From: Euborellia annulipes
Taxonomy: Eukaryota; Arthropoda; Insecta; Dermaptera; Anisolabididae
DNA length: 64,000 nt
Assembly: GCA_023213315.1 (NCBI GenBank)
Contig: JAKCPI010015691.1
Span: 62,001-126,000, forward strand
Direction of reading: 5' to 3'
Within the stretch, counting starts at the first letter, position 1. The number at the start of each line of letters is the position of its first letter. Positions 23,801 through 36,536 of the stretch are shown piece after piece. The position numbers were made by a program, and so were the translations under genes. The notes below the pieces were generated by a model, which had not been told where the DNA came from, made no database searches, and worked only from the letters and a program-made list of their open reading frames with translations.

Positions 23801-24020
23801 AATAAGAAAAACCTGTCTGAAAAGCCCAAAAACATATAACTGATAAAGAAAAACACAATCATCGCAGTATAATGTTTTTAAAAGTTTACATTTAATTTTG
23901 TAAAAAATGTGTAGATTCCCCGAGCATTCTCTGTGCTTGCAAGTTGTATATTTTAATCATCATGGTGAAGAAAAAAGAAGATAGGCCTACTTTAAAAAAC
24001 ATTTTTTAGAATTCTCTGAG

Positions 24021-24720
24021 TGTGTTGTGTGTGTGTGAAGACGAATACTTAAAAACGCAAGCAGCCAAATGGATGAAATTGGGTATTTACTTCTTTCACT
24101 AAAATTGTAGGGAAGTATCAACTTTAGGACTAAATATGCCAACTGGAAGTAGTAGGCCTACTTTGTCTAATAAGTTTTTTTTTTTTTAAAATTTTGAAAT
24201 TTTTGTCATACTATAGACTAATAAATTATTCTAATTTAAAAAAGTTTTTATTCTTTGACATTTTTTTCGAAAACTCAATAGTTTTTTTTTAAATAATCAA
24301 CGAAGAAAAAGACAATTTTCACTAATTTAAAAAAAATCAAAACAAAATTCTATAAATGTCAAGAAAGAAAAATGTAAACAATTTTACTTGTTGGAATTTG
24401 TTTTGATTTTTTTTTTAATTATTCTAAATTTTTAAATTAGCGAAAATTTTCATTTTTGTTGATTATTTCAAAAACTTGAGTTTTCGAAAAAAATCTCAAA
24501 GAATAAAGACTTTTTAATATAGAGTAATATATCATAATATGACGAAAAAATAGACAATTCAAAAATTTCTGAAAAAACCTATTAGATAAAGTACTACTTC
24601 CGGTTCACGTATTTACTCCAAAAGTTGAAACAGATCTACAATTTTAGTGTAAGAAGTATATACCAAATTTCATCAATCTGGCTGCTTGTCTTTTTAAGTA
24701 ATCGTGTTCACACACACACA
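24021..24720. repeat. Repeat R2, giant fold-back
   Basis: Arms of about 320 bp in inverted orientation around a short spacer near 24350-24390. Matching landmarks are ACTAAAATTGTAGGGAAG / CTACAATTTTAGTGTAAG and TTCTTTGACATTTTTTTC / its complement. The outer edge on the right runs into CACACACACA and then a GATCTAAAACGTTGAGATC segment related to the GAGGTC module of R1. Confidence 0.75.
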
Positions 24721-25643
24721 ATGACAGACATAATTCCAAAAATGTTTTTTTTTTTGACACAGAAAGATCTAAAACGTTGAGATCAAAATCTCTGACTCGA
24801 ATTTTTTACGATTACAATACTTTTTCTTTATTAAATAAAACAAAATTATTATACAAAGCAGCTAGATATATTTTTTGTTAAAAAAATGAAATACACGATG
24901 TATTTTTATTTATTTGATTAATTTGATTTTTTTACTTTTTTTTAAATCAATTCAACGAAGATTTGAAATTTTATCCGTAATAATCATTATTAGTAAATAA
25001 ATATTCTTTTTTATTTTATTTTATTAATTAAAGCATTTATTATTAATAATAAATAAAAAATCAGCTTAAACGACGGAATGTATATATTTTTGCACCGAAT
25101 TTTGATAATGCAAACAAGTTTTTTTTCACAGATAATTACATACAAACAAGTATGTACAGTACATACTCTAATGAGTAGAAAAACTCGCTGGAGGAATTTC
25201 AAAATCGATTTAAATTCATTTAGAAACTTAATTTTAGAATGACATTATTGGCTATATCCTCTCTTTCTCTCTGTTAATTAATTTTTGTCAAGAACAAAAA
25301 AACAACAATATTTTTTCCCCCAAGTAAGCCTAAAAAAAAAATTATTAAATTGAAGAATTTGCATTTATAATTACGCATTGTAATAAAAATTTGATTTTCA
25401 GAAATTAATTCAATTCAGAGCTACATTGAAAAAAATAATAAACAGATTTTGAGAAATCCGCCGTTTGCGGCCCACGTGTTTCATCACACTTTTACAAAAT
25501 ATATTAAATAAATAAATAAATAAAAATTTATTTCTGCATACAAAATAAAAATACATGAACTTGAGTAATTTCTACAGAAATTAGCTATCTCCTTAGGAGA
25601 TCTGTGTTGGAGGTTACCAACATTTACATTATACTTAATTTAA

Positions 25644-26280
25644 CCTTCATACGGTCTTTGGGCTCTATATGACCCCAAGAGCACTTCAAGCCTTTGTATC
25701 TTTTAAACTATTATATTTGGAAATTTCTCCTTTTTTGACTTTTATTTTTTTGTCTTGACTTTTGTTTTTTGTAAATATGATTTTCACAATTAGAATTTTT
25801 TAAATAGTTTATTTAGGGCACTATAGAAATTGTTACACATCCGTTCTTGGGGTCTATATGACCCCATTAGTATTTAAACCCCTTCTTTTTCCTTCTTTTA
25901 TTATTATATTTATTGCTGGCCGGTTTTCCTATTGTTTATTATTCAAATAATATATAATAATATAATATTGTGAAAAAGGTTCCTGAGCTTCAATCTAATA
26001 TAATGAGAATAAAGCTTGGGGTCAATATGACCCCAAAGACTTCTTGTGTAGGGTTAAAACGAAGACCGTACGAAGCTTAATAGTTAACACTCACAGCCAA
26101 TACAGAAAATTATTATATTTATTGCTGGCCGGTTTTCCCAATGTTTATTATTCAAATAATATATAATAATATAATATTGTGAAAAAGGTTCCTTCAATCT
26201 AATATAATGAGAATAAGGTTTGGGGTCAATATGACCCCAAAGACCTCTTGTGTAGGGTTAAAACGAAGACCGTACGAAGG
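25644..26280. mobile_element. TTAA-flanked piggyBac-like MITE T2 with internal duplication
   Basis: 637 bp between TTAA at 25640-25643 and 26281-26284. Termini CCTTCATACGGTCTT and CCTTCGTACGGTCTT are inverted repeats. The near-palindrome GGGGTCAATATGACCCC or a variant occurs four times (about 25668, 25848, 26019, 26222). About 180 bp ending in the right terminus is present twice (25903-26080 and 26113-26280). Ends in CC after TTAA are usual for piggyBac. Confidence 0.75.
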
Positions 26281-26867
26281 TTAATAGAAACATTAACACT
26301 AAATTGTACTGGTTTAGTACCTTATGATTGCGATAGTTAATATTCTTGTAGTAGTGGAGCCGGTGGAGGAGTCTATTGATAATTTAAAAAAATATAAATA
26401 ATATAAAACAATTGTATATAATTAAAGTAATTTTCTTTCATCGGAAATAGGATAGGACATGTCCTCCCAACGTAATATGTTTGGTGTACTCATAATATTG
26501 ATTCTATTACCAAAAAATAATCCAAAAAAAAGTTTTAAATCTTAATTAAAACTATATAATTGAATAAGATATTAATATTTAATGAATAACTCGATTCGGG
26601 GGTCATGGGACGTTTGTTCCACAAAAAAAATTAGTTTATACCAATCGTTCCGACCCCCGCTTAAAAAATAATGGTTTATAAATTATTTTGGGCCTGAATG
26701 TCCAAGTTCCTATTAAATAAAAAATCCTTTCATTTATCATCAAGAATTTTTTTTTAAGATTTGATCGATGTAATTTTATCTGAAAATCAACTGAGAGTGA
26801 GCGATCTAGATGATAAACTACTAACATTTTTTTTTTTAATGAAAAATCTGTTATTTTTCTGTTGTAG

Positions 26868-27000
26868 ATGTACCGTGCGCAACGCATGCCAGAAAGCGAG
26901 CCATAGTGCTCCCAGGTGGCTTTCGTTGGGCACAGGACAGCAATGCATCGACTTCGAGCAGGTTTTCCCCGACTGTATTCCCATCAACCAAATGACTACT
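26868..27000 (+). CDS. PlexB: Plexin (B-type likely) internal exon: end of first PSI domain and linker
   Basis: Plexins are single-pass membrane receptors for semaphorins in axon guidance and cell adhesion; this exon lies in the extracellular part. Seen: acceptor TGTTGTAG after a T-rich tract, donor GTGAGT, 133 bp. The first base completes a codon begun upstream; then come 44 open codons ending on a codon boundary. Cysteines fall at residues 1, 7, 26 and 36 and a tryptophan at 17, with the piece CTVRNACQ. This matches the second half of a plexin PSI domain followed by the linker with a QCI motif. Composition is clearly less AT-rich than the flanks. The preceding exon, which should end in a GWC-type motif two bases into a codon, was not found in the 26.8 kb upstream, so that intron probably exceeds the window. 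Plexin identity is firm from exon order; class B is from remembered signatures. Confidence 0.85.
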
Positions 27001-27510
27001 GTGAGTATTTACATTTTTATTATTTAATAAACTACCCAAATTTTTAGAAATTTTTTACAAATAAATAAAATTTATTGTGATAGTGATTTATGTTGGATGG
27101 ATTATTACAGATATCGATAATTGTAGTTGAAATGAATGACACTTCGTTGTACGTGATCCCATGTCCCATCGCCGTGCAGGGGAGTTCCCATTTTAAATTT
27201 CCCGTTTCTCAAAAAAAAAAGCCATCTCATTATTATCATTTGTACTAGATAGCTGCCGAAATTCATCAGTGTCGTTATTAAAATGATCAGGCTCTTCATA
27301 TTTCACTATTTTCCTTCTGTTCTGAGAATGTGATGTGGTACTGCTTGAAGTCGCCTCAATCACATTTTTTCGCATCCTCGAAATATTTGAAGTTCCAGAC
27401 CATTCAATTTGTCGTCTCTATTAGCCACAGAAGACTCGGATGTGTATATGACACTAGCTAGATCGTCGGAGTAGGGTAACAATATATATGTAGGGACCTA
27501 TGTATTTATT

Positions 27511-27840
27511 GAAACGAAGTTCTTTAACGCGGCTTACGCAGGGTGAATTGGGGGAAAATGTAACTTAACAAAAACGCGTTCCTAACAAAAATGCGTTCCC
27601 AGCGCCCGAGCGACGGCGGAGAAAGGCGAGATTAGCCGAAGTCTTTGCGAGACCATGTCTATCTACCGTAGCTCGCCAAAAGCTAACAAGAGGTTCCAGC
27701 GGGCGGAGCTCCCAGACCGCCTTCGGCGGGCTTTTCGTCTATTTAAATAATATTCATATTAAATTATATTCTGAGTTGAAGAAAAGGCGTGAGGAACTTC
27801 GTTCCTGTCGGGGGTCCTACGACCCCACACGTTTGCTTTT
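27511..27840 (+). mobile_element. GGAACG repeat, near-complete copy
   Basis: Starts with a mutated GGAACGAAGTTC (GAAACGAAGTTCTTTAACG) and has the inverse GAACTTCGTTCC at 27794-27805. Unlike most of the window it is GC-rich. Contains CAACAAAAATGCGTTCC-type and AGCGGGCGGAGCTCCC segments and ends with ACCCCACACGTTTGC. No ORF. MITE or SINE not decided. Confidence 0.7.
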
Positions 27841-28071
27841 TTTATTTAGATATCTATTTATTTGTTTAATTCTGAGATATACTCTATAACCACATTTTGT
27901 TGTGGTTTATGACTATATATTGGCAATATTTTCTGAAAATTTGACTCGATTGCAAAGAAATGTCGACTGTAATTGGAGGATCCGGCATTTTTTCAGCTAA
28001 GATTGAAGAGGGAGGTTTAAAATGACAAGTGTGGGTTATGATTATCTATTTCCTTCCCAGCCTTTATTTAT

Positions 28072-28140
28072 TACTAGCCCGTTGAAGCCGCCTAGCCAGG
28101 GGAGCTTCGCCCCCTCCCTGGACCCCCTCACGTTGTTTAA
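28072..28140 (+). repeat. GC-hairpin fragment related to H1
   Basis: CTAGCCCGTTGAAGCCGCC, CCAGGGGAGCTTCGCCCCC and TCCCTGGACCCCC. A similar fragment lies at 44640-44705 (GGGGGCGGAGCCCCCTGCC) and a weaker one at 35765-35810. Confidence 0.45.
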
Positions 28141-30216
28141 AGAAACTTTCTGATATGTTGAATCTTATTTTTCAATTATTTTAACTCTGGAGCAGTGTCA
28201 TTTTAAATTTTATTAAAATAGAGAGGATCATAATTCAAAAGGCATATTTCAATTATATATATATATATATATAAAGAACAAATTTCAAAAGGCTTCCAAT
28301 GGAAAAATTCTGGAGCTTAAAAGAGGGTGATCTACTACCCGTAATTTGAAAAATACCCCCCCCCTCTGAAATTTCTCTACCTATTAAAAAATCTTCATGA
28401 AAATCCGTAAATTCGGAGTCTATGCATTGCAGACAAACAGACTTTGTCTTTTATATTATAGTAGGCTTATAGATATATATTTATGAATATCTTTAATTAA
28501 ATTTTCTTACTAATTCACTAATTTTTAATCACTTGTTTTTGAAATTTATTTAATTTCCTTTGATTTAATAATTAATCATTAAATCTTTCTAACAAGAATC
28601 CTCCTCTACTTCTTTTTCATCTTCTTTACTCAACAAGTATCTCCGTGTTTCCTTATCCAACCAACTAGATGCAATATTAATAATAATATTTCCCGACAAG
28701 GAGATAGAGATAATTTGGTCTTATTTTATTCAATTATATAATTTTCCTTTAAAGTAATTTCAAACTGAGCAAATCAAACACCAACACCTCAAAGGGGATT
28801 ATCTAGATCCTCGATTATGTTATTCGAATCCATTATCTAATTTTCATTCTAAAGATGGATTCAAATATTGATCTAGATCATTTATTTGTCTCTTTAAGTA
28901 GCGTTATTTCCTTCAACCTTCCGGTTGTCAAGAAAATTGTATGGTAGTCGCATTTAAATTAATTGTGTCGGGGCTAATTCGTTTAATTCAAACATTAATT
29001 TAAGTCTCAAATTATTATTTTCGCTAGAAAAATACCAAGAAAGAAAATATGTTTAGGCGTATTTTTTCAGTGAGTGATGCAGTCGATTGGTAATGGATTC
29101 AGGAGTGAGGAATATTTTTTAAATGTTTGCCATTCAGTGATGATGGGGGGGGGGGGGGGGCGAGGCCGTGCGAATCCACCCCTTTCCAACAATGGCATCC
29201 TAGTCAGCTTTAAGTCCAAGTCATGGGATGTGATATATATAAATTTGTTAAATGATTTATAAATAAAAATATTTTCTCCCAAATCAGATACAAAAAATAA
29301 ATACTATTATTTTTTTATTCATTATAATATCATGTTTTAATAAATATATTTTGTTATCCTCGAGTTTACGTCGATTGAATTCATTCATTCATTGTGGGAT
29401 TAAAATGTCATCGAAAATAAACGCTAGCAGTCCCATGGAGAGTGTCCTCCCCCCCCCCTTTTTTTTTGAACAGAAAAAATATTAATATTATAATTATTTT
29501 AATTATACAAAAGTTTTTTTAAGGCTAATTTTAATCCAGAAAGCTGGAGCTCGGTTTTTTTTTTTTTTTGAGAAAATTGTAAAAAACTAAGTACATCCGT
29601 AAAATACAAGTACTCGAAGTTTTCTAAAGACGACATCAAACGGAATTTATTTTGTTTACCGCAAATAGTAAATATTTAAAATTTGGAAAAAAAAATTTCG
29701 AGAAAATTGGAAAAAACTAAAAAAGTACATCACTGAGTTTTAGCACATTTAATTACCTTTCATTTAAGCGCAGTACGGGGTCAGTAACCCTTATAGTTCT
29801 CTTGTAATATAATAATTTCAGGTATTACGCCGGAATCGCAACTTTTTTTGCTTGCAAAATGTGCTTTCACACTCTCCTAAGGGGTCCAAATAACTTAGCA
29901 AAAATGCAGCGTTACATCGCGTTTTGCGAATTTAATGTAGAATTTGACTAGACTATTAGAATGCCTAATAAAATTTAATATTAATATAAGATAAATATAT
30001 TTAACAAGAGTAACTATTTAATAATATTAAATTATTAATAATATCTCTAGTAATTTAACTATAAATAAATAATCTAATTTTAGTAGAGTTTCTAGAATTG
30101 CAGGCGAATGAAGGGCAACAAATTAAACATACCATCATATATGGTTGCCTACGCGCAAGGCTCAAAAGTCAGATAGACAACAGGGTGGGCCTTATTAAAT
30201 AGTTTCCATCAGTGTA

Positions 30217-30350
30217 CAGTGAGGGTCAATATTAAGTCCCACCCATGTGTTTTCTACTTGTGATTATTTCATTATTTTTATAAAAGAAAACGAAAATCTT
30301 TTTTCTTAAGGCCTTTTTTAATATTTCCAGGAAAAACGCCTATCTTTATA
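30217..30350 (+). mobile_element. Tc1-like MITE, left half only
   Basis: After TA, CAGTGAGGGTCAATATTAAG and TCCCACCCATG match the nested MITE at 55075 and continue for about 90 bp. The right end is missing. Confidence 0.65.
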
Positions 30351-31897
30351 TTGATATACAGTGTATATTTAGTTTTTTTTTTTTTTTTTTTTTAATTAAA
30401 CATATATTGCTATAAGTGAAACTATAAATATGTATAAACTTTTTGAACTTTGAAAGTGGGAGCGAGAGGAAATAAAAGCTTTATGTAAATTTTTTTCAAC
30501 TTCACATTTTAAAATCTAACTTTTTATTCAATAAAGTAAATTACTGATTTGGTTTCTTGTCAAAATGAGTCAATTTTATTTTTGTTTTAAAAGAAACAAA
30601 AAATTGTTAGATCAAAAGTCTTTAAAGTCCTTCTCTTGAAAAAGTAATTTATTTGTACCATAAGTTTTCTTCTCTTACCTATATATGTAATATATAGTGA
30701 GAAATTATTGTAAATAAACTTATTTATTTCTTTTTAAGGCACCCACTAATTCATATTAATTTGTATTGTATATTGAGCTTAATGATCTCAGTTTATTTAT
30801 CCAAAATACCAAGGAAATTTTTATAAACATCTAATTGTATATATAGCAACACATTTGACGCCACCAAATTTTTAATAAGTTTTTTTTTTTTTTTTGTTCA
30901 GATATTTTAATATTTTTCTTTTTTTTTTTTTCTTTATATTATTTATATTATTTATAATGAATCAAATTATAATAATATATCAACATATAATTCTTTTCTT
31001 TTTTACCAAGCTCGAAGTGAGCTCTTTGTTAAAATTTTTATTCCTCAAGCCACAAATAAAACCTAATTTTTGTGGTTCTTTTTTTAAATTGAGTTGCTTT
31101 TTTAATTCGTTAGTCTTTTATTCTTCTAAGATTTTTATGATAAGTTTGTGCTTATAACGTAAGACATGCATTCTGATATTTCACATAAAAACTCTTTCTC
31201 TATTATTCTTTCTGTCCTACTTACTATTTTTATTGAATTTCGTATACTCAAATGTAATCTCATTACTTAGCATTCTCGTAAAGTCTTGAAAGCTGCTAAA
31301 AAGACGATGACAATTAGCTTAACGAGTTTCCTTTGAATCACACTAATTCTTCCTCTTTAATAAATATAAACAAAATAAAATATATATTTATACGAGTCTT
31401 CATATATTAATATAACCATATTTATAAAATTAAAGAAAAAGTGAGCTTTGAGTTACGAATCTAGAGTTACAACACACTCTTACTTGTTCATTGTCGTGAA
31501 AATTTTACAAAATTCGGGATGTGTGCTAACACAAAGGACCTTAAACTAAATCTTAAATATATACTAACAAAACAAAAAACTAACAAACTTTTGTCTACAA
31601 ATCTTCTTTTACTGACTTCCTACATTATCTAATAATATTTTTTTTAATATAAGGACATGATTTGACAGAGGGGAGGGGGGATATTTACCTTCTTCCAAGA
31701 TTTTGTAAAAAAAAAAGTGTATATTATATTATATATATTAAGGATGTAACAAATTTCAATCCCCTCCCAAATCCCGGTGTAAACATTTCCTCAAGAGGGA
31801 GAGAAAGAACTGCCACCAATTAAATTAATGTATTTATAACTCAAAATAAAATTGTTACAATCCATAATATATTTTTACTTTCTTTTAGATACGTATA

Positions 31898-32136
31898 CAG
31901 TAGAATCTCGCTTAGCGAGCACCTCTCATAACGAGCAAAACAAATTGTAAAAGAATGACTTGCTTAACGAGCGACGTTTCGCATAATGAGCTGTGAGAAG
32001 AGGGGGGTCCCGGATTGTGCGCATGTTACATCAGTCTGTGTCATATGGGGAGGATGTTATTGTTTCGCATAACGAGTGTTTCGCTTTACGAGTTTGATTC
32101 TGGAACGAATTATGCTCGTTAAGCGAGGTTCCGCTG
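31898..32136. mobile_element. pogo/Tigger-like MITE P1
   Basis: 239 bp flanked by TA. Ends CAGTAGAATCTCGCTTAGCG and, from the right, CAGCGGAACCTCGCTTAACG, with further inner AACGAG repeats. TA duplication and CAGT-type ends are typical of the pogo group of Tc1/mariner. Confidence 0.82.
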
Positions 32137-32149
32137 TATATGTAATATA

Positions 32150-32235
32150 CTGTAGAACTCATGTCAAAAATTTAATGTAGAGATTTAGATGGAAATATAC
32201 GTTTTGAGGTCCGCTGAATACAAAAAAAAAAGTAT
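32150..32235 (+). repeat. R1 fragment
   Basis: Short piece with CATGTCAAAAATTTAATG and ACGTTTTGAGGTCCGCTGA. It begins 14 bases after the right end of the pogo-like MITE. Confidence 0.55.
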
Positions 32236-33299
32236 GTTTAATATGAGGATATATAATTTTATGTGCGGGCCGCGAAGTTATGATTCATTAACAAAGTGGG
32301 TCGCAGGATCGTTTGGGATATAAAGGATTTTAGTGAGCATAGAATTTGACTCAGTGAATTTTATTAAATATTTATAAAATTTATTAAGTTTTTTTTTTAT
32401 TATTTTTAAAAATATGCAGCGTCCTTTATAAAAATATTTGTGTATTATAAAATTTAGTCTTATTTAATACAATTTAATTAGAAAAAAAAGATAGATAATT
32501 TTTCTACCCGACCCCCCTATATTTTTCTTTTTTACTTTTTTTTCCCTTAGTTTTACTTTTTCTTCTATTTTATATTTATACTAGATATTTAATTCTTCTT
32601 TTTCTTGAAAGGAAATTAGAAGAAAATTATTTATTATTGGCAACTAAACTCGATTGGATTTCCTTGACCAGATCTTGTGCAGTTCGTGTCGCCTTGTCCC
32701 CGATTTTTCACCAGAGCAGAGATTCCGTGTTTGCGACATGAACCCTGAGCCCTCCGTCACTTGCAAAGGACCGACCTAAGTGGCGCAAGCTAATCGATAA
32801 GCAAAACCCGAGAGGGCTAGGAATATTTCGCAGGCTTTCTCAAATGAATTAGCCATTTAATTGAGGAAATTATTGTATTGATATTCACAAATTTAACTGG
32901 TTCAGATTTTAGTTTTGTTAAACTATCTTGTTAGATTTAATAGTTTTTAAAGTTAGAACAAATAATAAAACGTATTTACTTATCTAAAAGATAATTAGAC
33001 TTGGTAATTCAATATAAACTAGGATATCTTAAATCTTATGCAAATTCAAAGATCATTGATATCAAGCTGAAGTGGGGCAGCGTCTCATCACTTGAAGATG
33101 AATAAAAAATTATAAGTTTATTTTTAATTAACAAAAAAAATCCTATACGGGGTCGGCAAACCTATTTTAAAGAGACAACCGAGAGAAGAAAGTCTGACGC
33201 TTGATGAGGCAAGGATGAAAGCCGACATAAATAAAGCAAAAAACTTTAACTTGGGGTAACCTGTGGCCATTGTCCACTTACAACTTCTGAGTAAACAAT

Positions 33300-33728
33300 T
33301 TGAGGGGTGAGAAAGGTTCCTCACCTCGAAACGCCAAGAATTACTTTGCATTTATTTTTGGAAATTACAAAAATGGAGACAGCTCTACGTTTATTGATAT
33401 TGAGGTTCACATCGTTCTCTTCACACCAACTAGACTAACGAGTCATTTTCGTACTGTAGTGTCACGCAATCATTCAAACCTTTGTGTATATTTTTAAATC
33501 ATCCGCATAGAGAAGCAGTTTAACATTCGCAAATGATCTTATCCCTTGGACTATGTCATTTATAAAAAGGACGAATAGTAGTGGCCTCAAATGCGACAGC
33601 AGAGTTGACTTCATCAATAGGATTGACTTAACAATCAGCTTTCTTCCGGATATGTAAGATCTAAAAAAGGCTAATTCTAATTTGCAGATAGTGCTAACAC
33701 ACAAATATATAGTTCTGAGATATTTCAA
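33300..33728 (-). pseudogene. Non-LTR retrotransposon (LINE) reverse transcriptase fragment
   Basis: Minus strand. SHLRPLLFVLFINDIV followed by VKLLLYADDLKIY is the RT palm: the block preceding the active site and the YADD box (near 33498-33509) with its two metal-binding aspartates. After a frame change, WCEENDVNLNINK (about 33390-33428) is the conserved helix that follows YADD in Jockey/CR1-type LINEs. The PQG that normally precedes SHL is lost. The 5' part, endonuclease and 3' end are absent. A further 75-codon frame (33124-33351) may be the decayed continuation, but I recognise no motif in it. Confidence 0.85.
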
Positions 33729-34020
33729 TTTTTAACTTTGAAAACAAACAAAACACCAATAGGGAAGTATGTTTGTTTGCTACTGCCAGAGCACTCTAAT
33801 GGCAATATGAGTACAAATTGTACAAGTAGCACAGACCTTTGCTCAATTGATGGTGCTGAAAAGTAGGGTTTGTCATAATTGTGGGTTAGCACTACCTGCA
33901 GCCAACCCCTTCATTTCATCATTAAGATTTTGTGCTTTTTCCTTTCGTCTGTACAACCAGGGTAAATGGCTAATAAAATAATTGCTGAACTGTGGTTTAT
34001 TAAATTTGAGAATCCGTGAC

Positions 34021-34110
34021 TGTGGTTTATTTGTAAAAATTACAACGTTTCAGTCTTCATTCTGTGGCCTTTCTTAGGTATAATTAATAATACATCTCAT
34101 CCCAAGTTTC
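34021..34110 (-). mobile_element. Solo Penelope-type tail, degenerate motif
   Basis: On the minus strand, CCTAAGAAAGG is followed at a hairpin-like distance by CTGAAACGTTG (34046-34080). Stem pairing is mostly lost. A GTGGTTTAT sequence occurs twice beside it. Confidence 0.45.
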
Positions 34111-34927
34111 TCCCAGTTTCTCCACTACGCCAAATGTGAAGTCACCCGTGTCTATTTAGCTATGTAATATAAATTAATCCAATATTATCTTTTTGCTTGT
34201 TACTGTAGATCATCAAAATTTATTAGAAGATTCAATATATAATCTTAAAAATTATGTTGTTCCATAATTAAAGTTAGTTCGCCCTTTAAAAGATTTTCCA
34301 ACTCAAAGAGGTATAAATCACGCTTTTTGCACTAAGATGTGCGCCTGAATTTTTTATAAACACCCCTTTGTTTTCATGTTCACAAATAGATAACAAGTCT
34401 GCTTTTATAGTGACTTATTTTTCAACGAATCCGGGTCAAGTTTTTGCTCTATATAAAGGATCCAAGAGTAATGGAAATTATCTAAAAGTCAATTTTTCCG
34501 TTACATATAGCCTATTTTAAACTTGAGGAAAAAAAAAGGATACCATTTGTCCGGGCCCTGGAAAACTTAATCTTCCCCCTGACGATATTGACTGCACATG
34601 CGAGGAATTGACACAGATCAACACAAAAGAATGGCTTTCAAAGAAAAAAAAAATAGACACGGTCTCGATAAATCTAGAATTCAGCAGCCATTTCACATCA
34701 ACATAGGGCGAGGGAAAAAAATCGAGCATTAAACTCGAATTGGGTGTTGATTTATATTAATAATTTCCCAATTACGATTTCTAATGCCTATAAAATATAT
34801 ATATATATATAGTGAATGACTATAATTCAGAAAAAAAACAAATTATTTTTAATGGTATTGAGAGCAATAAACATAATTCAAATTAATGTTATTCTCAAGA
34901 TTTGTAACAGGCAAAATTATTTTTTTT

Positions 34928-35475
34928 TACTTTCTCTTATATATATTGCATATATATATATAGAATGTATTGAATTTATTTTAAAAATTCGATATCGAGA
35001 TTTTGATGGAAATACATGTTTTGAGGTCCCAGGTGTTAGTCTGTCTGTCAACAAAATATCTCATGAACGAAAAGAGCTAGGAGATTAAAATTTTATATTC
35101 AAGTTAGGGTACCCTCCTTTGAACAAAATACTATTACTTTGCTGATGTACTTTTTCAGTTATTTTCGATTTTCTCAAAATTCGCTCTAACAATTTTTGGA
35201 ACGAAGTTCTTTAACGCGGCTTGCGCAGGGTGAATTGGGAGAAAATGTTACGTAACAAAAACGCCTTCCTAACAAAAATGTGTTCCCAGCGCGCGAGCGA
35301 CGGCGGAGGAAGGCGAGATTAGCCGAAGTCTTGACGAGGCCACGCCCACCTTCTCCTCTTTATTTCCTTCTATCTACCGTAGGCGGTAGGTTCCATCGGA
35401 CGCAGCTAATACAGAACGCAACTTTCAATTACAGAAAGTTGTATTCTGTGCTACCGATCACACTAGATTTTTTAA
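34928..35475 (+). repeat. R1 copy interrupted by a GGAACG element
   Basis: R1 left end with ACTTTCTCTTATATATAT, the GAGATTTTGATGG module and ATTCGCTCTAACAATTTTT. It is then broken at 35198 by the GGAACG element and resumes near 35400 with the end palindrome (CAACTTTCAATTACAGAAAG). About 350 bp of internal R1 is missing. Confidence 0.65.
35198..35400 (+). mobile_element. GGAACG repeat, 3'-truncated, nested in R1
   Basis: Begins GGAACGAAGTTCTTTAACGC, includes GTCTTGACGAGGCCACGCCC and stops near TCGGACGCAGCTAAT. R1 resumes immediately after. The arginine-rich 81-codon frame here is incidental. Confidence 0.7.
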
Positions 35476-36536
35476 ATTTAATTCTTTTTATAATTAGATT
35501 CCATCAATTACACAAGTGTATTTAAATTTTTTGAAAATTAGTGTACAGTGTCTATAAGAATGGAGAGTCGTTTATAAATACACAAGTATCTGCAGTTCCA
35601 GGTTCAAATCCTTTCTTTATTTTATAAATATCCATACAGCTTGAAACAAGATAAAATGCCTGCATTTAACTATATTTTAAAATAAAATATAAAACTTCGG
35701 CCTGTTTCGTTGACTGCAAAATAGTTCAAAACTTGCGAAATATAAATTTTTGGAGTAAATCATACAGGGAAGCCAGCTGCCCAGGCGCAAGGCTTAGCGT
35801 CTGGTTTATATTGATAAAAAACTGACACGGTGCCACTTCTATTCAATTTTAATATTAAATAAGCTGAATTCGTTAAAAATATTTATAACTGAAGGTTCGA
35901 ATTTATTATTTATATATTTTTACTTTATTTATTTATTTTGAAAACTTTTTTATATAAGCAGAAAATTCCATTGAGATTTATTTTGAATATGAAAAAAGTT
36001 ATCAATTTGTATTTATATAACTACTCGAGTAATAATTATTTCTCTATAAAATTTGTAAGGGTTTTCTTTTTATTTAGCGACTCTAATAAAATTTATCCTT
36101 TTAATTAAATAATTAAAAAACGCTCCGTAAGAAGCTAAGTCTGTCCTTTGTTTGCATATATATTGAATTATCATTATCTTCATTAACCTTTAAAACTCCT
36201 TTGACGAATTTTCTCTCTCGCCCTTAATCAGTTGAACATTACCAGCACATTTTGCCTAGTTATCAAACCCTTAAAAAAGCCTTTTTACACCCAAACCCTT
36301 AACAATCAGGTCGTCATTCCGTTATTTTTTCTTATCTTCTCAAGTATATTGAGAATTTAGTTACGATGTCATTTTTGTTTTCATATTGATCTATGAATTT
36401 TCCTTATAGCTAAAAAGAAAATTCTTTTCTTATAAGAAAAGGAATCTGTCAATATCTTACTGATATACTCTAAACACCTATAATAAATATTTCCCAGTTC
36501 AAATAAAATTAAAAAAATATATATATATTATGACAA

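Larger units (their letters stand above)
1..26867 (+). other. Upstream plexin intron, or intron plus unrelated sequence
   Basis: No upstream plexin exon (end of sema domain, first half of PSI 1) was found on the plus strand. Apart from the repeats listed separately, stretches such as 360-1180, 1890-3060, 9960-11500, 14320-16130, 16800-17800, 18060-19130 and 26290-26760 are AT-rich DNA with homopolymer runs and no supported gene. The pieces 8225-8660 and 18180-18560 have more even base composition and no recognised repeat, so they are the likeliest places for regulatory sequence, but I cannot show function. Confidence 0.6.

Noticed and set aside
35280..35525. 81-codon arginine-rich open frame
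   Set aside because: Lies across the GGAACG repeat and the R1 end; other copies of the repeat do not keep the frame.
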